DNA from: Telmatactis stephensoni
Taxonomy: Eukaryota > Cnidaria > Anthozoa > Actiniaria > Isophelliidae
DNA length: 64,000 nt
Direction of reading: 5' to 3'
Assembly (NCBI GenBank): GCA_029948255.1
Contig: JALIZF010001021.1
Coordinates: 1 to 64,000 of the forward strand
The position numbers were made by a program, and so were the translations under genes. Shown here piece after piece: positions 48,911 through 59,870 of this stretch. Numbering within the stretch: position 1 is the first letter of the stretch; each line of letters starts with the position of its first letter. The notes below the pieces were generated by a model that worked only from the letters and a program-made list of their open reading frames with translations, did no database searches and had not been told where the DNA came from.

Positions 48911-50195
48911 GAACCGATCATACCTTGTCCACTTACACTGAGGAAGGTAGCTGAGACTACCGAAACATGTCTGGAAAATAATGAAGCTACGTATACAGAA
49001 TGTGGTACATTCTGAAAAATGATGCTGGAGCATTGATTTCTATATTAAATTAACCAATCCTGAGATTCTCAATTAAATTTACTGCGCCCTCCGCACTTAT
49101 TAATTATAACATTTGATACTTTGTACGAAGAACTAATAATTACCATGATTTCAATTAGCGCTATTTTTTACTATTTGTGTTCCACACTTTTGGTGTTTGC
49201 AGTCTGAGCTCGTGGTGGTTTCACGACAGAACAAATGAGTAAAAAGGACAAGATAAGCGTGCACGTGTTGACCTTTCGTTTAACGGGGACAGCACCGTTT
49301 GAAAGTGAAACAACATATTTGGCGGTTGATTTTGTCAAACTGTTTCGATCGTCATACTCGATGGAAAGTGAACTTTTAAATGTAAACAAGTAAAACAAAA
49401 AATGCGATAGAAATCCGGCAAATCACCTGGGACTCATGGCATGGCTCTGTAAGTGAGATTTTCGCGGGGAGATTTTATCAAATATCAATCGGAAGAGTAC
49501 TAAATTCGAATAGTCAACATCTTTGATCAAGCGGGCTTTGGCTGACACATACGTTAGGAAACGAGCTAATTCTTCATCTGGAAAAACGGGGAAGAGACAT
49601 GCATGACATTAACGCTTCTACATGTAGTGCAGGTACTTGATTGGTATTCGCTTTTAAATGAAATTTACTTAGCTAGCTTGAATTATATTCAGTATATTTA
49701 TCTGTATCCAAATCTTTTGGCGCCAATTTGGCATAGCTGATATATAAATTGAAATGGTTCGGTTTTGATTTAGGTTTCGTAGACTGACATTTCGCGATTA
49801 TTAAGACTCCAACTTCAGACACAACAGTTAAACGATTTCTATAGTACTTACGTAGAGATCAAAAACGTCCTTCCAAATTATTCTCACTCTTGAGGTCTTG
49901 AGCGCGCTCGTGTAGCGTTCACATCAACCGTCGAATAAACTTTCAGTCACGTGATTTCTTGGAAAAGTTTCTAATTTTATTCCACGGAAGTACACACGAA
50001 ACTAATAAATCAGGGGTCATGGCAACGTGCCATAACATGCCAAGTATAACGACTCATCAGTTCTAGTTCGATTTGTCAAGGAAGGTAGAATCACTGCTAA
50101 ATCGCGTGGAACACGCGCTATTGGTCGTTTCGCAATCATAAGTCACGATAACTGCGTGTCACCACGACCTGTACATGTAATTTAATTAATACGCG
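48911..50195. other. Intergenic DNA, nothing firmly recognised
   Basis: No supported gene. A CAGTCACGTGATTTCTTGGA motif at about 49944-49963 recurs near 54045 and 54640 within the GIY-YIG cluster. Confidence 0.4.
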
Positions 50196-50311
50196 AGCTA
50201 GCCTGCGTTGCTGGCGGTCTGCGGTTTTTGGGTGGAGGAAGAAATGAAAGTCTTTCATTTCTTCCTCCTCCGCCCAAAAACCGCAGACCGCCAGCAACGC
50301 AGGCTAGCTAT
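50196..50311. repeat. Near-perfect loopless hairpin, about 57-bp arms
   Basis: TAGCCTGCGTTGCTGGCGGT...AATGAAAG meets its mirror CTTTCATT...ACCGCCAGCAACGCAGGCTA with essentially no spacer. Confidence 0.9.
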
Positions 50312-50678
50312 ACGCGAGCATAAACATCAAATAGGCACGTAAAAAACTGCAAATTAAAGCCGCTATTTTCATACTTTTTAAATTTCTTATCTGGCAATGG
50401 GAAATCAAAATAAGCAAGCTCTGTTATTGTGCTACCACTGCTAAACTTGTGGCAAAACATAGTTACCTTAATTGTCAATCGCGCACGTCCGGCTGATTGT
50501 TCTTCAGTTGGAGTTCCTGTGGTGGTTGCTAGTTGCGCAGTTCCTTAAGATGTTTTATATGCATAAAGAAAATATTAAACTACAAGTGCAACGATAAAAA
50601 TGAGTTTATTATGTATCGATAAAAATGAATTCATATTTCTACTACTATCTATCTATAATTACCTATTATCATTTATAA

Positions 50679-50711
<33 letters not shown>
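50679..50711 (+). repeat. (AAT)n microsatellite
   Basis: About ten ATA/AAT repeats. Confidence 0.9.
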
Positions 50712-50713
<2 letters not shown>

Positions 50714-50853
50714 AATCACAGAACACTGAAATCGTGAAAACATTTTACGGATTCGTTAAGTAATTATACATGTTCACATAACGTTAAGTACAAATGTCTT
50801 AGGTCGAGAAACCCGCTTTGTACTGAATATGAAAAGGAAAAAATAAAGATTCC

Positions 50854-50922
<69 letters not shown>
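50854..50922 (+). repeat. (AAT)n microsatellite
   Basis: More than twenty uninterrupted ATA repeats. Confidence 0.95.
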
Positions 50923-50926
<4 letters not shown>

Positions 50927-51009
50927 TTTAAAAAAAATAAGAGAATGGACTTTATTTCAAAAACAATCTAAAATATATATATACACGGTCATACGTCACA
51001 ATATTGATT

Positions 51010-51028
51010 AATAATAATAATAATATTG

Positions 51029-51079
<51 letters not shown>

Positions 51080-51660
51080 TTATGGCCTCATCACCAAAGG
51101 CGATTTTCATGAGGGACCTCAATACCTCAATATTATAACTCTAAAAAATAAAATAATTAAAGTTAAAGAAAAGCCCTAAATATCCTAAAAATCCATAAAA
51201 TATAAAATCAGCTAAAAATTAATTACATATCCTTAAAATAACGCTTTTTAAATATATTATACTTATCAGAACATTTGATTATGTCCGGTAGACAATTCCA
51301 TTCCTTCATAAATAGATAATTTGATGTGTTTTGCCCCCAATTCAACTCACTAGTTCTACATTTGGGCAAACGCCTCAAAAAACTATTTCTAGTATTATAA
51401 CTATGAAGCTCACTTGAGCGAGGACTATTAAAGCTAAAATCAATAAGGCCATTTAGTGCTTTGTAAACAAAACTACAATGGTGAAAACGCCTTCTAAAGT
51501 CAAGGGACTTCCATCCCAAAACCTCTAAAGCTAAAAGCTGAGGAACTACTTACAGGTAAATTAAGAATGACCTTTAATTTGCTGCCTTACTTTGTTGAAC
51601 TTTCAGCCTATTCATTAAAGTTATATTAGACCTGTCTCCCCAGACAATGATCCCCATCAA
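51010..51660 (-). mobile_element. 5'-truncated LINE 3' fragment with (ATT)n tail
   Basis: The minus-strand frame at 51223-51519 encodes the C-terminal tail of a CR1-like LINE ORF2 (FHHCSFVYKALNGL, HSYNTRNSFLRRLPKCRTSE, FMKEWNCLP). Related sequence (IVWGDRSNITLMNRLKVQQS) continues upstream in a shifted frame to about 51655. The 3' end on the minus strand is an (ATT)n tract at 51010-51079, as expected for LINE tails. Most of ORF2 is missing. Confidence 0.8.
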
Positions 51661-51731
51661 TCGTTGCGCGCAACAGAAAACATTGCGAGACAAGCCCTGT
51701 GCTTGCTGAGAAAATTGCACAGTGTACGTAA

Positions 51732-51898
51732 AGGCGGTGTTACACGAGACGATTTTTAACGACGATTTGTTGCGCTAAAAATCGTTCCGTGTAACATGGC
51801 ACTTGGGACTAAAAGTTGTCTCGTGTAACATGTATTGCAAGTTGTTGCAGCGTTGCGCGGAAAATCGTCGTTAAAAATCGTCTCGTGTAACACCGCCT
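51732..51898. repeat. Harbinger-like MITE with AGGCGGTGTTACACGAGACG ends, TAA target duplication
   Basis: Near-perfect arms are flanked by TAA on both sides. The interior includes TTGTTGCGC and GCGTTGCGCGG motifs. The remnant at 17576-17777 is related. Confidence 0.9.
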
Positions 51899-52307
51899 TA
51901 ACTTGACCTTTTAAGTCAGGCGAGAAACTTGCACAGTACGTTGTTTGCGTACCAAAATCACTTGTTATGTATATGGCTCACCAATATATGTTGCACAATT
52001 AAAACATTTTTGCTTTCATTAATAACAACAAATATACAACAAAATTTGCAACTCAGCTTGCAACAGCCATTTTTGTTCATCGAGCAACTTGTCACTCTGA
52101 AAATTGCGCCATCACTATAGAGTTTACATAAGTTACATAAGGCCAGGGAGGGTGGCCGGGAGGGGTAAAGCTTTTTCTTTCTTTCTTTTTTTTTTTTTTC
52201 AGAAGAAGGGTTCCTTAGCATACCTTGATCTCAACACGTACACTTCCCGAGTTAATTATTGCGCAGTTCCTGTTTAACTACTTTGTCTGATACTTTTAAC
52301 GGGAATA

Positions 52308-53464
52308 TTAAGGTGGTGGAACACTATCTCCTCGATAGGACCCGTTATTTGTTGTATTCCAGGCGTAATCGACCCTGCTGAGTATTGCGTTTTCAGCTTC
52401 TCTTGCTTCCTCCCTTCCTCCGTCAATGACTTTTATTCTTACCCACATCTCATATCCACGTTGCAAGGCACTATCGAATTCTTCGCTTAGGTGAGACCCA
52501 TCTCTGCAGTACATTTTGATACGGCTTTTTAATTGCGGTGGGCAGCTCTGTCTCCGCGGACAGTATTGCGATTCCTGGCATGTGCTGCCGAGATAGACTA
52601 CGTAACGTCGGTTGTCTCTCCGTGCTTGCCACTCGTAAATCCCTGTGCAAAAACAGAAATGTGCATGAGCAAACAAACGAACAAAAATGAAAAACGCCAT
52701 CACTACCACCACCACCAACAGCTACACCGATTTTCAGTTCTGAATTGCTTTTTAGTTAATCTCTGCACGGCCGAATGCCGAATGAACCTAACTAAATATC
52801 AGGGTATCAAATTCTGAGAGCGAGATCGTTCATGAGTTGTGCTCAGAACACACGCACTTAAGTTGTATAGAAAAAAGATACTGATACCGTAATGAAAACC
52901 ATGCAGGGATCGAAGGATCCAGAGTTACCTTAACTGTTCAGGAGGGGAAGCACCATCATAAAAATTGGAAACTGCCGAGAGGATATTTTGGAAAAATATT
53001 GAGAAAAAAGGACTCAAAGTCGTCTCAGGAGGGGGTGCGCACCCTCTGCACCCCTCCCCTAAATCCGCCCCTGAAAACATATTATATAAACATGCATGTG
53101 AGCAAAGCGATTACACCTTAAAGTTCAAGACAACAAGAACAAGAACAAGACAAATAAACAAATAATGTAAAGAGCATCGAGACTTTTGTATGATGCGCTA
53201 TCAAGAACTCCACATTATTATTATTATTATTAAGAGAGGAGAAAAAAGGAAAGCAAAGCAAATTAAGCAAGGGAAAATTTTAAACAACGCACCACAACCG
53301 TCAGGTAATCTTTGTTCAATGTCAACTAAATTATATCCAACATGGCGATTTGCTCTTCTTTCATAGCCATCTTCTCTATTTGGTATCATCCCTCTCACCC
53401 ATTCTTCAAAGCCGTTGGCCGGGGCATGACTCATGTCTTCTCTTCTTCTTCTTCTCCTTGGCAT
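52308..53464 (-). CDS. GIY-YIG nuclease-like protein, paralogue B
   Basis: Exon 1 53293-53464 (ATG at 53464), exon 2 52308-52642; the intron is about 650 nt, phase 1, at the same place as in A and C. Predicted 168 residues. The N-terminal domain is the most diverged (NGFEEWVRGMIPNREDGYER, NRHVGYNLVDIEQ, ending GCG). The nuclease-like domain keeps GIYEW, YVVYLGSTC (YLG for YIG), an Arg in KSRIKMY, a His in GSHL, a Glu in AENAIL and an Asn in YAWN, so the candidate active-site residues are all present. It has an insertion of about ten residues after the YLG motif (YCPRRQSCPP). The Arg-rich start (MPRRRRRRED) could aid nuclear entry or nucleic-acid binding, by inference only. Confidence 0.85.
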
Positions 53465-53480
53465 TCCTTGATATTCAATC

Positions 53481-53575
53481 TATTCGTATGACTGTGAAAA
53501 TGGCACGACACGGTCACGGCACGGTTACGGCAGGAGTTTCCAATGTTTTTATAGACAACACGCTTTGTCACGTTA
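53481..53575. repeat. MITE M1, half copy upstream of GIY-YIG paralogue B
   Basis: ATTCGTATGACTGTGAAAAT is followed by CACGGTCACGGCACGGTTAC. The opposite end is not recognisable. Confidence 0.6.
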
Positions 53576-54074
53576 TTTATTGGAAATGTTTCTTATCAAA
53601 CAATTAATTGATTTCAATAATGAAAAAACGACGCTTCCACTTTGTTTGGGGCACCATGCATAGCCGCGTCAGATCCGCCAAAACATGTTTTTTATGTTGA
53701 ACAACAAAACGAATATATTCATTGCTTGGCATTGTTGCGGATTCTCCCATGCTGATTTCAGTCCCTGGTTTCTTGGAATTACTGCTAAATTACGCTTTTA
53801 TCTAGAGTACCTGTATTCCAAGTAAAATTGTTCAGACGTGGCGCAGTTATATACTCTATAATCGCTCGATTGGAAATTAAACCTAAACTCGAATTTGAAA
53901 AGTTCACTGTGAACTAAGTTTCAAATTATATTATCAAAAAGCAACTAGGGGCTAGTTTTTCATCAAAACTCTGACGAGCTCATAAAAAATAAGATAGCTG
54001 TGAAGAACACCCGTTGCGTCGAGTAACGCGCGCGATATACAGTTAATCACGTGATTTCTTGGAAAGCGTTGCTA

Positions 54075-54456
54075 ATGGGCTTTTGGCAGGTCTTGCGTGA
54101 CATTTTAAATTTTAATCCAACAAAAATAAAAATATAATATTTGAAAAGAACACACCAAAATTAGTGAAAGTTGACTAGATTTTGAAGTAGTTTCGATGAA
54201 TAGCGCCAAAGTTATGGGCGGCCGAATTTTGCTTTATTTGTATAGAAACGTTCGTTGGTGGGCAAGCTGTTGCCCACCACCGAACGTTTCTATAGAAAAA
54301 GAACCAACTTCGGCCGCCCATAACTTTGGCGCTATTCATCGAAACTACTTCAAAATCGTAACTTTTACTAATTTTGGTGTGTTCTTTTCAAATATTATAT
54401 TTTTATTTTTGTTGGATTAAAATTTAAAATGTCACGCAAGACCTGCCAAAAGCCCA
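54075..54456. repeat. Large near-perfect palindrome, about 190-bp arms
   Basis: ATGGGCTTTTGGCAGGTCTT at left is mirrored by AAGACCTGCCAAAAGCCCAT at right. The whole of each arm pairs with few differences, meeting near 54268 around GGGCAAGCTGTTGCCC. The A+T-rich outer part and G+C-rich core are both mirrored. No coding capacity. Confidence 0.9.
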
Positions 54457-56206
54457 TTGCCTCTCAAGTAAACCAACGCAAAAGGGTATCGAAACGTTTA
54501 ACAACCCGTACGTTTCTCACAAATAAATGTGATTGTATGCCTTTCATTTTTTCTACGATTCGATTCACGATCTTTGTAAATTAGTGCATGTTTTGATCAT
54601 CGACTAGTGGCATGATTTTTTTATAGGGTACTCAGTCACGTAATTTCTTGGAACAGGGGCGTACATGAGTTTTAACGTGACGCGTGATCAAGCATTTTCA
54701 TTTTTCGTGATTCGGGAATGGAAAAAAATTAAACATTTCTGGTGATTCGTGAAAAAACATTATTTACGTGATACGAGAAAAACAGAAATAACTCTCCGAG
54801 TTTCAGGATTTTGCTTTTTTTTCTACGTGAATCACTGAAAAGTAAATCAAAGTGTTCCAGTTCCGCGCTTTTTAGTTTTATTCAAGATGAAGAATGCTTG
54901 AACGGTGTAGCGAGAGCCAGTGGTTTATTGTCTCCTTCCGACGTACGTTTATTTACTTGAATCTCTGGCAACCATTGTAGTGGTTCACATTTTAATAGAA
55001 TGTTTGCTGGCATTTCATAGGGTCTGATTATATGAAGCGGACTGGCCTGGTTAACCGTAATCGACGGAATTAGCCAGTGAGTCCAAGCGACCACATTGGT
55101 TGCACTGATTAGATTGTATAGGGCCCCTGAACTCTGGGTATTCCCCACCAATTAATTATTTCAATTTTTTTAAGTAGCGGGTATTTTGAAACATTTTAAT
55201 AACTGAAATTATACTTCCTGAAAAATGTCGAGTATAATTCAACACTAATATAAAAGTGTTTTTATTCAGCCCCTGAAAGAAAGACGTGACTACCGTTTAC
55301 AAATAGTTTGTACCAGTTGATGAAGAACAAAAGAAAAAATGGGTTTGGAGTCTAACACATGCCTACGTTTCTTGGGTTAAATGAAACAAGTGTATTTGAT
55401 GATGAGGGTGAGTATGATAAACCGAAGCATTATGCAGACCGAGAAATAGAGGTTATATCAGCTGAAGCCGGAGGCTATCTACATGATCTAAGGAAGATAG
55501 CATCTTCCAAATTGTCTGCATAATTCTTCATATCATAAGAAACCCGAATTCAACATAACAATAGCTGTTTTATTATAACTAAAATGTTTCCACAACCTTG
55601 ATCGGAATATATTTATTTACCGAGCTTTCAACAGGGTACAATGTTTTGAGCGACGTTCAACGGTTATATTCGTAACTTTCGTATACAAATAAACAATTAA
55701 TCAAAGAGCAAAATTCTGTTTTTACCAGTTACAAAAACTGATCCAATAAGACAATTTGGCTGTTTAAAACTGTCTTTGGAATTGTACAAAGTTAATATCA
55801 CTGCCGAATGTGCATTTTTACTTTTAAAAATTTAACATTATCGCTGTATAAGCAACAAGCATCACCGATTAAAATTTAGATTCAGAACTTTCAAGCTGAT
55901 GGGGAAGAACATATATTGGAAATGAGCGACTGGAGGCCGAAACCTCATTTTAGATCAATGGGCATGGTTTGGACTTTCTGAGGGAAATTGCTTCAGCGTT
56001 GTACAACATTTATTCTTCGATTAAGTGGTATTTGTTGCTAAATGCTTGAAATTATGTGAAAAAAATTAAAATCTCCTCCTTAACTGATAATCCTAACACT
56101 TCACTATCCATCCAGCTGATACTCTTGTTACAATTAAAGCTATAGTCTGCCGATTGACAAGTCTTAAGAATGTTTTTCAAAATTTTTTGGTCTTTTTCAT
56201 TTCAGC
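54457..56206. other. Intergenic DNA between GIY-YIG paralogues B and C
   Basis: An 89-codon minus-strand frame at 54882-55151 (containing MPANILLKCEPLQWLPEIQV) has no recognised relative and no splice support. Otherwise A+T-rich and featureless. Confidence 0.4.
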
Positions 56207-56894
56207 TCAGTTTCTTTTATATTCGTCCCGCTTGCACCGGGGGTCTCCTGGAAAATCTTGATCTTGCTCCCGATCTTGTGTATCTCTATTCCAAGCATAG
56301 TTGTAGGAATCTAACATCTCCCTCTCAGCCCTTTGCTGAGCTTCTGGATTTGCTTTCGTTCCCTTAACTCGAACGTGCATTTCATATCCAAGTCGCAAAG
56401 CTCTATCGATTTCGTTGGCTTTGTGAGAGCCCCCTGTGCAGTATTCAAGAATACGGGCCTGCAACGCCCCCCGCTGTGCTCGGCAAGTCCTACCAACATA
56501 TACAACGTAGCTGTGATTCGTATTTTTAGGATAATGACACTTCCATTCGTAAATTCCTGTGCAAATATAATGTATATGTTTTAAAACTCGACTGGCTGAC
56601 AACAAGGAAACAACAACAAAGAAATAAATTAAATAACAACAAAACAATATTAAGTGAACAATGACAAGCCGAATTGCAGGGCCAGTCTCAGGCAACAGCT
56701 TTATACCTACCGCAGTGTCTACTTCCAAATGCTTGTCTTATGTTTGTACATATATATCCAGGCCGCCTGCCTTGCCTTTCTTCATACGATCCATTTCTTG
56801 GATTATCAGGCAAACGTGGTATCATTGCCCTCTTCCATTCGTCCCAGCCTTTGGAAGGAACTCTTGTCTCTTCTCTGTTAGGCCTTCTATCCAT
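56207..56894 (-). CDS. GIY-YIG nuclease-like protein, paralogue C
   Basis: Exon 1 56711-56894 (ATG at 56894), exon 2 56207-56556; a 154-nt phase-1 intron splits the Gly codon of GIY as in A and B. Predicted 177 residues. The N-terminal domain is close to A (GWDEWKRAMIPRLPD, YEERQGRRPGYICTNI, ending HCG). The GIY-YIG part has GIYEWK, YVVYVGRTCR, an Arg in QARILEY, a His in GSHK, a Glu in AEREML and an Asn in NYAWN. The C-terminal extension is polar and charged (about 25 residues after NYAWN). The upstream in-frame GTG at 56909 is a less likely start. A and C are more alike than either is to B, so the array probably arose by more than one duplication. Confidence 0.85.
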
Positions 56895-57526
56895 AGTGCT
56901 ACTAATCACAACTAATGAAACTGAATTTTTGAAAGTGACTTGCTATTTGGAACCTAGCTACTATAACAGGGACTATTGTATATAGTCCGTGATAGGATTA
57001 CCCTCTGTAAATAAAGGAATGTATCTATCTATCTATTCTTACTGAAGAAGTTATAGTAACACTTAAGTACTTGCAGTAGCGGATTTAAGAAGGTCGAAGG
57101 GTCCACGAAACCCCCCTTGAAGGTTTGACTTTTTTAGGTAATAGAAATATGTCATAAAAAGAATTGTTAGAAGTTTTGCGTTGTGATGTGTAGAAGAATA
57201 TTATACACAGTTGGGTTAAAAAAACGGAACCCCCCTTCTCAAGCTAGCATGTTAAGGCCTGGAAATACTTTGTGGGAGGTCTAAAATCAATTTATTTTTG
57301 TTCTGTAGTCGTTTACGTTTCAAACCTTACAAAAATTGGCATGGGCATGTAACTTGACGACCTTAGGATTTTAGGGTGAAACGTTTTAAGATTAAGTGAT
57401 CACGTGACCACGATCTTGGCTCCCATCAACCCAAAAACTTTGATTTAAAACGGGGAAATGGATGTCATGTGTAGGTAGAACTTAATGGCATATTTTCACT
57501 TCTCCCTAAGAGATGTATACGAATCT
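56895..57526. other. Intergenic DNA beyond GIY-YIG paralogue C
   Basis: Presumed upstream region of paralogue C. A short (ATCT)n run lies at about 57018-57035. No gene recognised. Confidence 0.4.
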
Positions 57527-57657
57527 GCCTTAATACCAGAACTATCTTTGCTCGTTAAGGCGATATTTGCAGTTTTTTTGATTTATCAAGTAGGTCACGT
57601 GACCAATTTGCATAATATCGCCTTAGCGAGCAAAGATAGTTCAGGTATTAAGGCAGG
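57527..57657. repeat. Hairpin MITE, TGCCTTAATACC ends
   Basis: Arms of about 45 bp (AACTATCTTTGCTCGTTAAG and mirror CTTAGCGAGCAAAGATAGTT) surround a core with AGGTCACGTGACC. Confidence 0.85.
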
Positions 57658-58457
57658 TATTAAGGTCTTTCTACGCGAGCAAGTTGATATAAATTTCCTG
57701 ATGACCAATGGATAAGGAGTTCTTCATGTGCTTGTGATAAATGCATTTGTCACACGGGCGGATCTAGAGTAGTTCACTTAGTTTCCGGAAACTACTGAGA
57801 TTTTTCCCAGAAAAAAGAATTATTGAGATAATAGAAAGAAATAATACAAATGGAACAAGTTAAAGCGTATTTTACTTTTATTTGGACGCCATTTTGAATT
57901 ATTTCCACAGGAAACCCACATGTTCCCAGGCTATTTTTGAAGCCTTTTCAAGTTTTGTTGAGGGAGGGGTCCCACAGGAATTTCTAGTTATCACAACATG
58001 TTAGTTCACAGTTTGGTATCCCTGTGTGAACTACTGCACCGGAAATAAAACACCCCGCCAGTAGTTTCCGAAGTGATTCACAGGAAGTAAAACACCCCAC
58101 AAGTGGTTCACACAGGAAACCCACAGTCAAACCAAGCACAAATTTACCATTCCAACTTGATTCTGATTGGCTAAAATCGGCGTAAACTAGTCCAGAAACT
58201 ACCGACAAAAGTATAAATATACCAGCCTACCCTGGTCAGGTTCTCAGTTGTATCAGAGTGCTTCGAACTCACAACGAAGAAAATTTAATGCATGAGCGGA
58301 CTTTATTCTTCAATTATGGAACTGCTGCGATTGAAATTCAACGTAAACAAGGAAATTAGGCAGACATTAAGCTCTAAGTTTACGCTTGAGCTAACAGTTT
58401 CCTCGGTAAGCTATAATTTATATTGATAGCTGATGTTTTATATGAGTAGTTTTACTA
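57658..58457. other. Intergenic DNA with short ACAGGAAACCCACA motifs
   Basis: ACAGGAAACCCACA occurs twice (near 57908 and 58107), resembling the repeated motif in element B (32180-33906). No gene recognised. Confidence 0.4.
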
Positions 58458-58739
58458 ATAATAATAATAATAATAATAACTTTATTATTGGTACTTTGGT
58501 ATTTTCATACATGAGTGTGGTCCAATAATTAAATAAAAAACAACAGAGAATAATGCATATTTCTAAATATATATATATATCTAAATATATATAAGTATAT
58601 CATCTAACTCCAGGTCTGATTCAAATCTATATTTGTTGAGTTTGATATCTCTATTTGAAATTAGTTTTATTTGTATATATAAATAGATATATATTTAAAA
58701 TATTAACAGTAACTGTAAGTAATACAATAATAATTATAT

Positions 58740-59870
58740 TCATTTTGTATTTGTAACTAATTTAACTAACCTATAGCATTCTAGTAGTTCGTATATATAT
58801 TGACTACTTATTTTTATTATATTTTTATCCTTCATATTTACTATATATTTAAATAAATTTTGGTAATCAAACATCTCAAATATTGAGTTTGTTTCTAATA
58901 TCTTATTCATGAATTGTTTTCTAATTTCAATAAAATTATTGTTGGAACATTTGAAAAAATAGTGAAATTCATCGCCAATTTCTCCACTTTCACAAATGTC
59001 ACATTTCCTTTTATCCCTTTCAATATTCAAATGTCTCCCTTTTTCAATTGGGAAGCTATGGGCAGACATTCTAAACTTTGAAACGGATGATCGTACTTTA
59101 AAATCTTTGATCATATTTAAATATTCCTCAAAATGAGGTTTGTATTTTACACTTAAAAATAATTCTACTTTTGATTTAATTTCCCCTGATCTTATTCTCC
59201 CTGTTTCTTTTTCCCAGTCACTCATGTAAATGTTTTTGAGAAAAGTACTAAATTGTCTGGTAAATGATTTGTCATGAATTTCCATTAAATTAAATTGACC
59301 TAATTTTACTAAATAGGATAAAGTAGTATACCAAGAAAAATGTCCACTATCATTCAAATTTTTAGAAATTCGTAATGCTTGTGAAAGAATGGGATTTTCT
59401 TGATGACTAATCAAATGAGTGAAAAAGTTGATCATTGAGATATAGATAGAAATATGTAAAGGGAAACGATTTAATTCTGCTCTAACTGCCAATGTTGTGG
59501 TTTTTGAATTAACACCAAGAATCATTTTGCACATTTTGAGATGTAGCTTTTCACTTATTAGATTAGCTGTAAATATATTGTCTTTAAACTTTGAAAAAGA
59601 ATTAATATTCTTTATATATCCTCCCCATACTTCACTATTATAGAGTAAAACCGGACGTACGAGAGTGTCAAATAATTTCAAAAGTAATTGAATAGAGGTA
59701 CCATTTTGTGGATTAAAATCTTTTAAAATACTGAAAACAACTCTGAGACCTTTGTTGTAAGCGTTTTCCTGGTTTACGGCAAAAGAACCTGAAGGAGTTA
59801 GAGTTGTTCCCAGATAAGTAAAAGAGAAAACTGTAGGAATTTTTTCATTTCCAAAAGTGCAGTTAACTTC
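58740..59870 (-). CDS. LINE ORF2, C-terminal part after the frame break
   Basis: Continues ORF2 in the next frame from about 59870 (FTYLGTTLTPSGSFAVNQEN, then LFDTLVRPVLLYNSEVWGGY), the usual post-RT thumb region of LINEs. It ends with a Cys/His motif (CDICESGEIGDEFHYFFKC) near residue 230 of the 313-codon ATG-initiated frame, as in CR1/L2-like elements. Not a separate gene: it has no start of its own and joins ORF2 if one base is restored. Confidence 0.85.
   Translation of the reverse strand, partial: EVNCTFGNEKIPTVFSFTYLGTTLTPSGSFAVNQENAYNKGLRVVFSILKDFNPQNGTSIQLLLKLFDTLVRPVLLYNSEVWGGYIKNINSFSKFKDNIFTANLISEKLHLKMCKMILGVNSKTTTLAVRAELNRFPLHISIYISMINFFTHLISHQENPILSQALRISKNLNDSGHFSWYTTLSYLVKLGQFNLMEIHDKSFTRQFSTFLKNIYMSDWEKETGRIRSGEIKSKVELFLSVKYKPHFEEYLNMIKDFKVRSSVSKFRMSAHSFPIEKGRHLNIERDKRKCDICESGEIGDEFHYFFKCSNNNFIEIRKQFMNKILETNSIFEMFDYQNLFKYIVNMKDKNIIKISSQYIYELLECYRLVKLVTNTK

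Noticed and set aside
54882..55151. 89-codon minus-strand frame
   Set aside because: No homology recognised, no splice signals in matching phase, no paralogue in the window.
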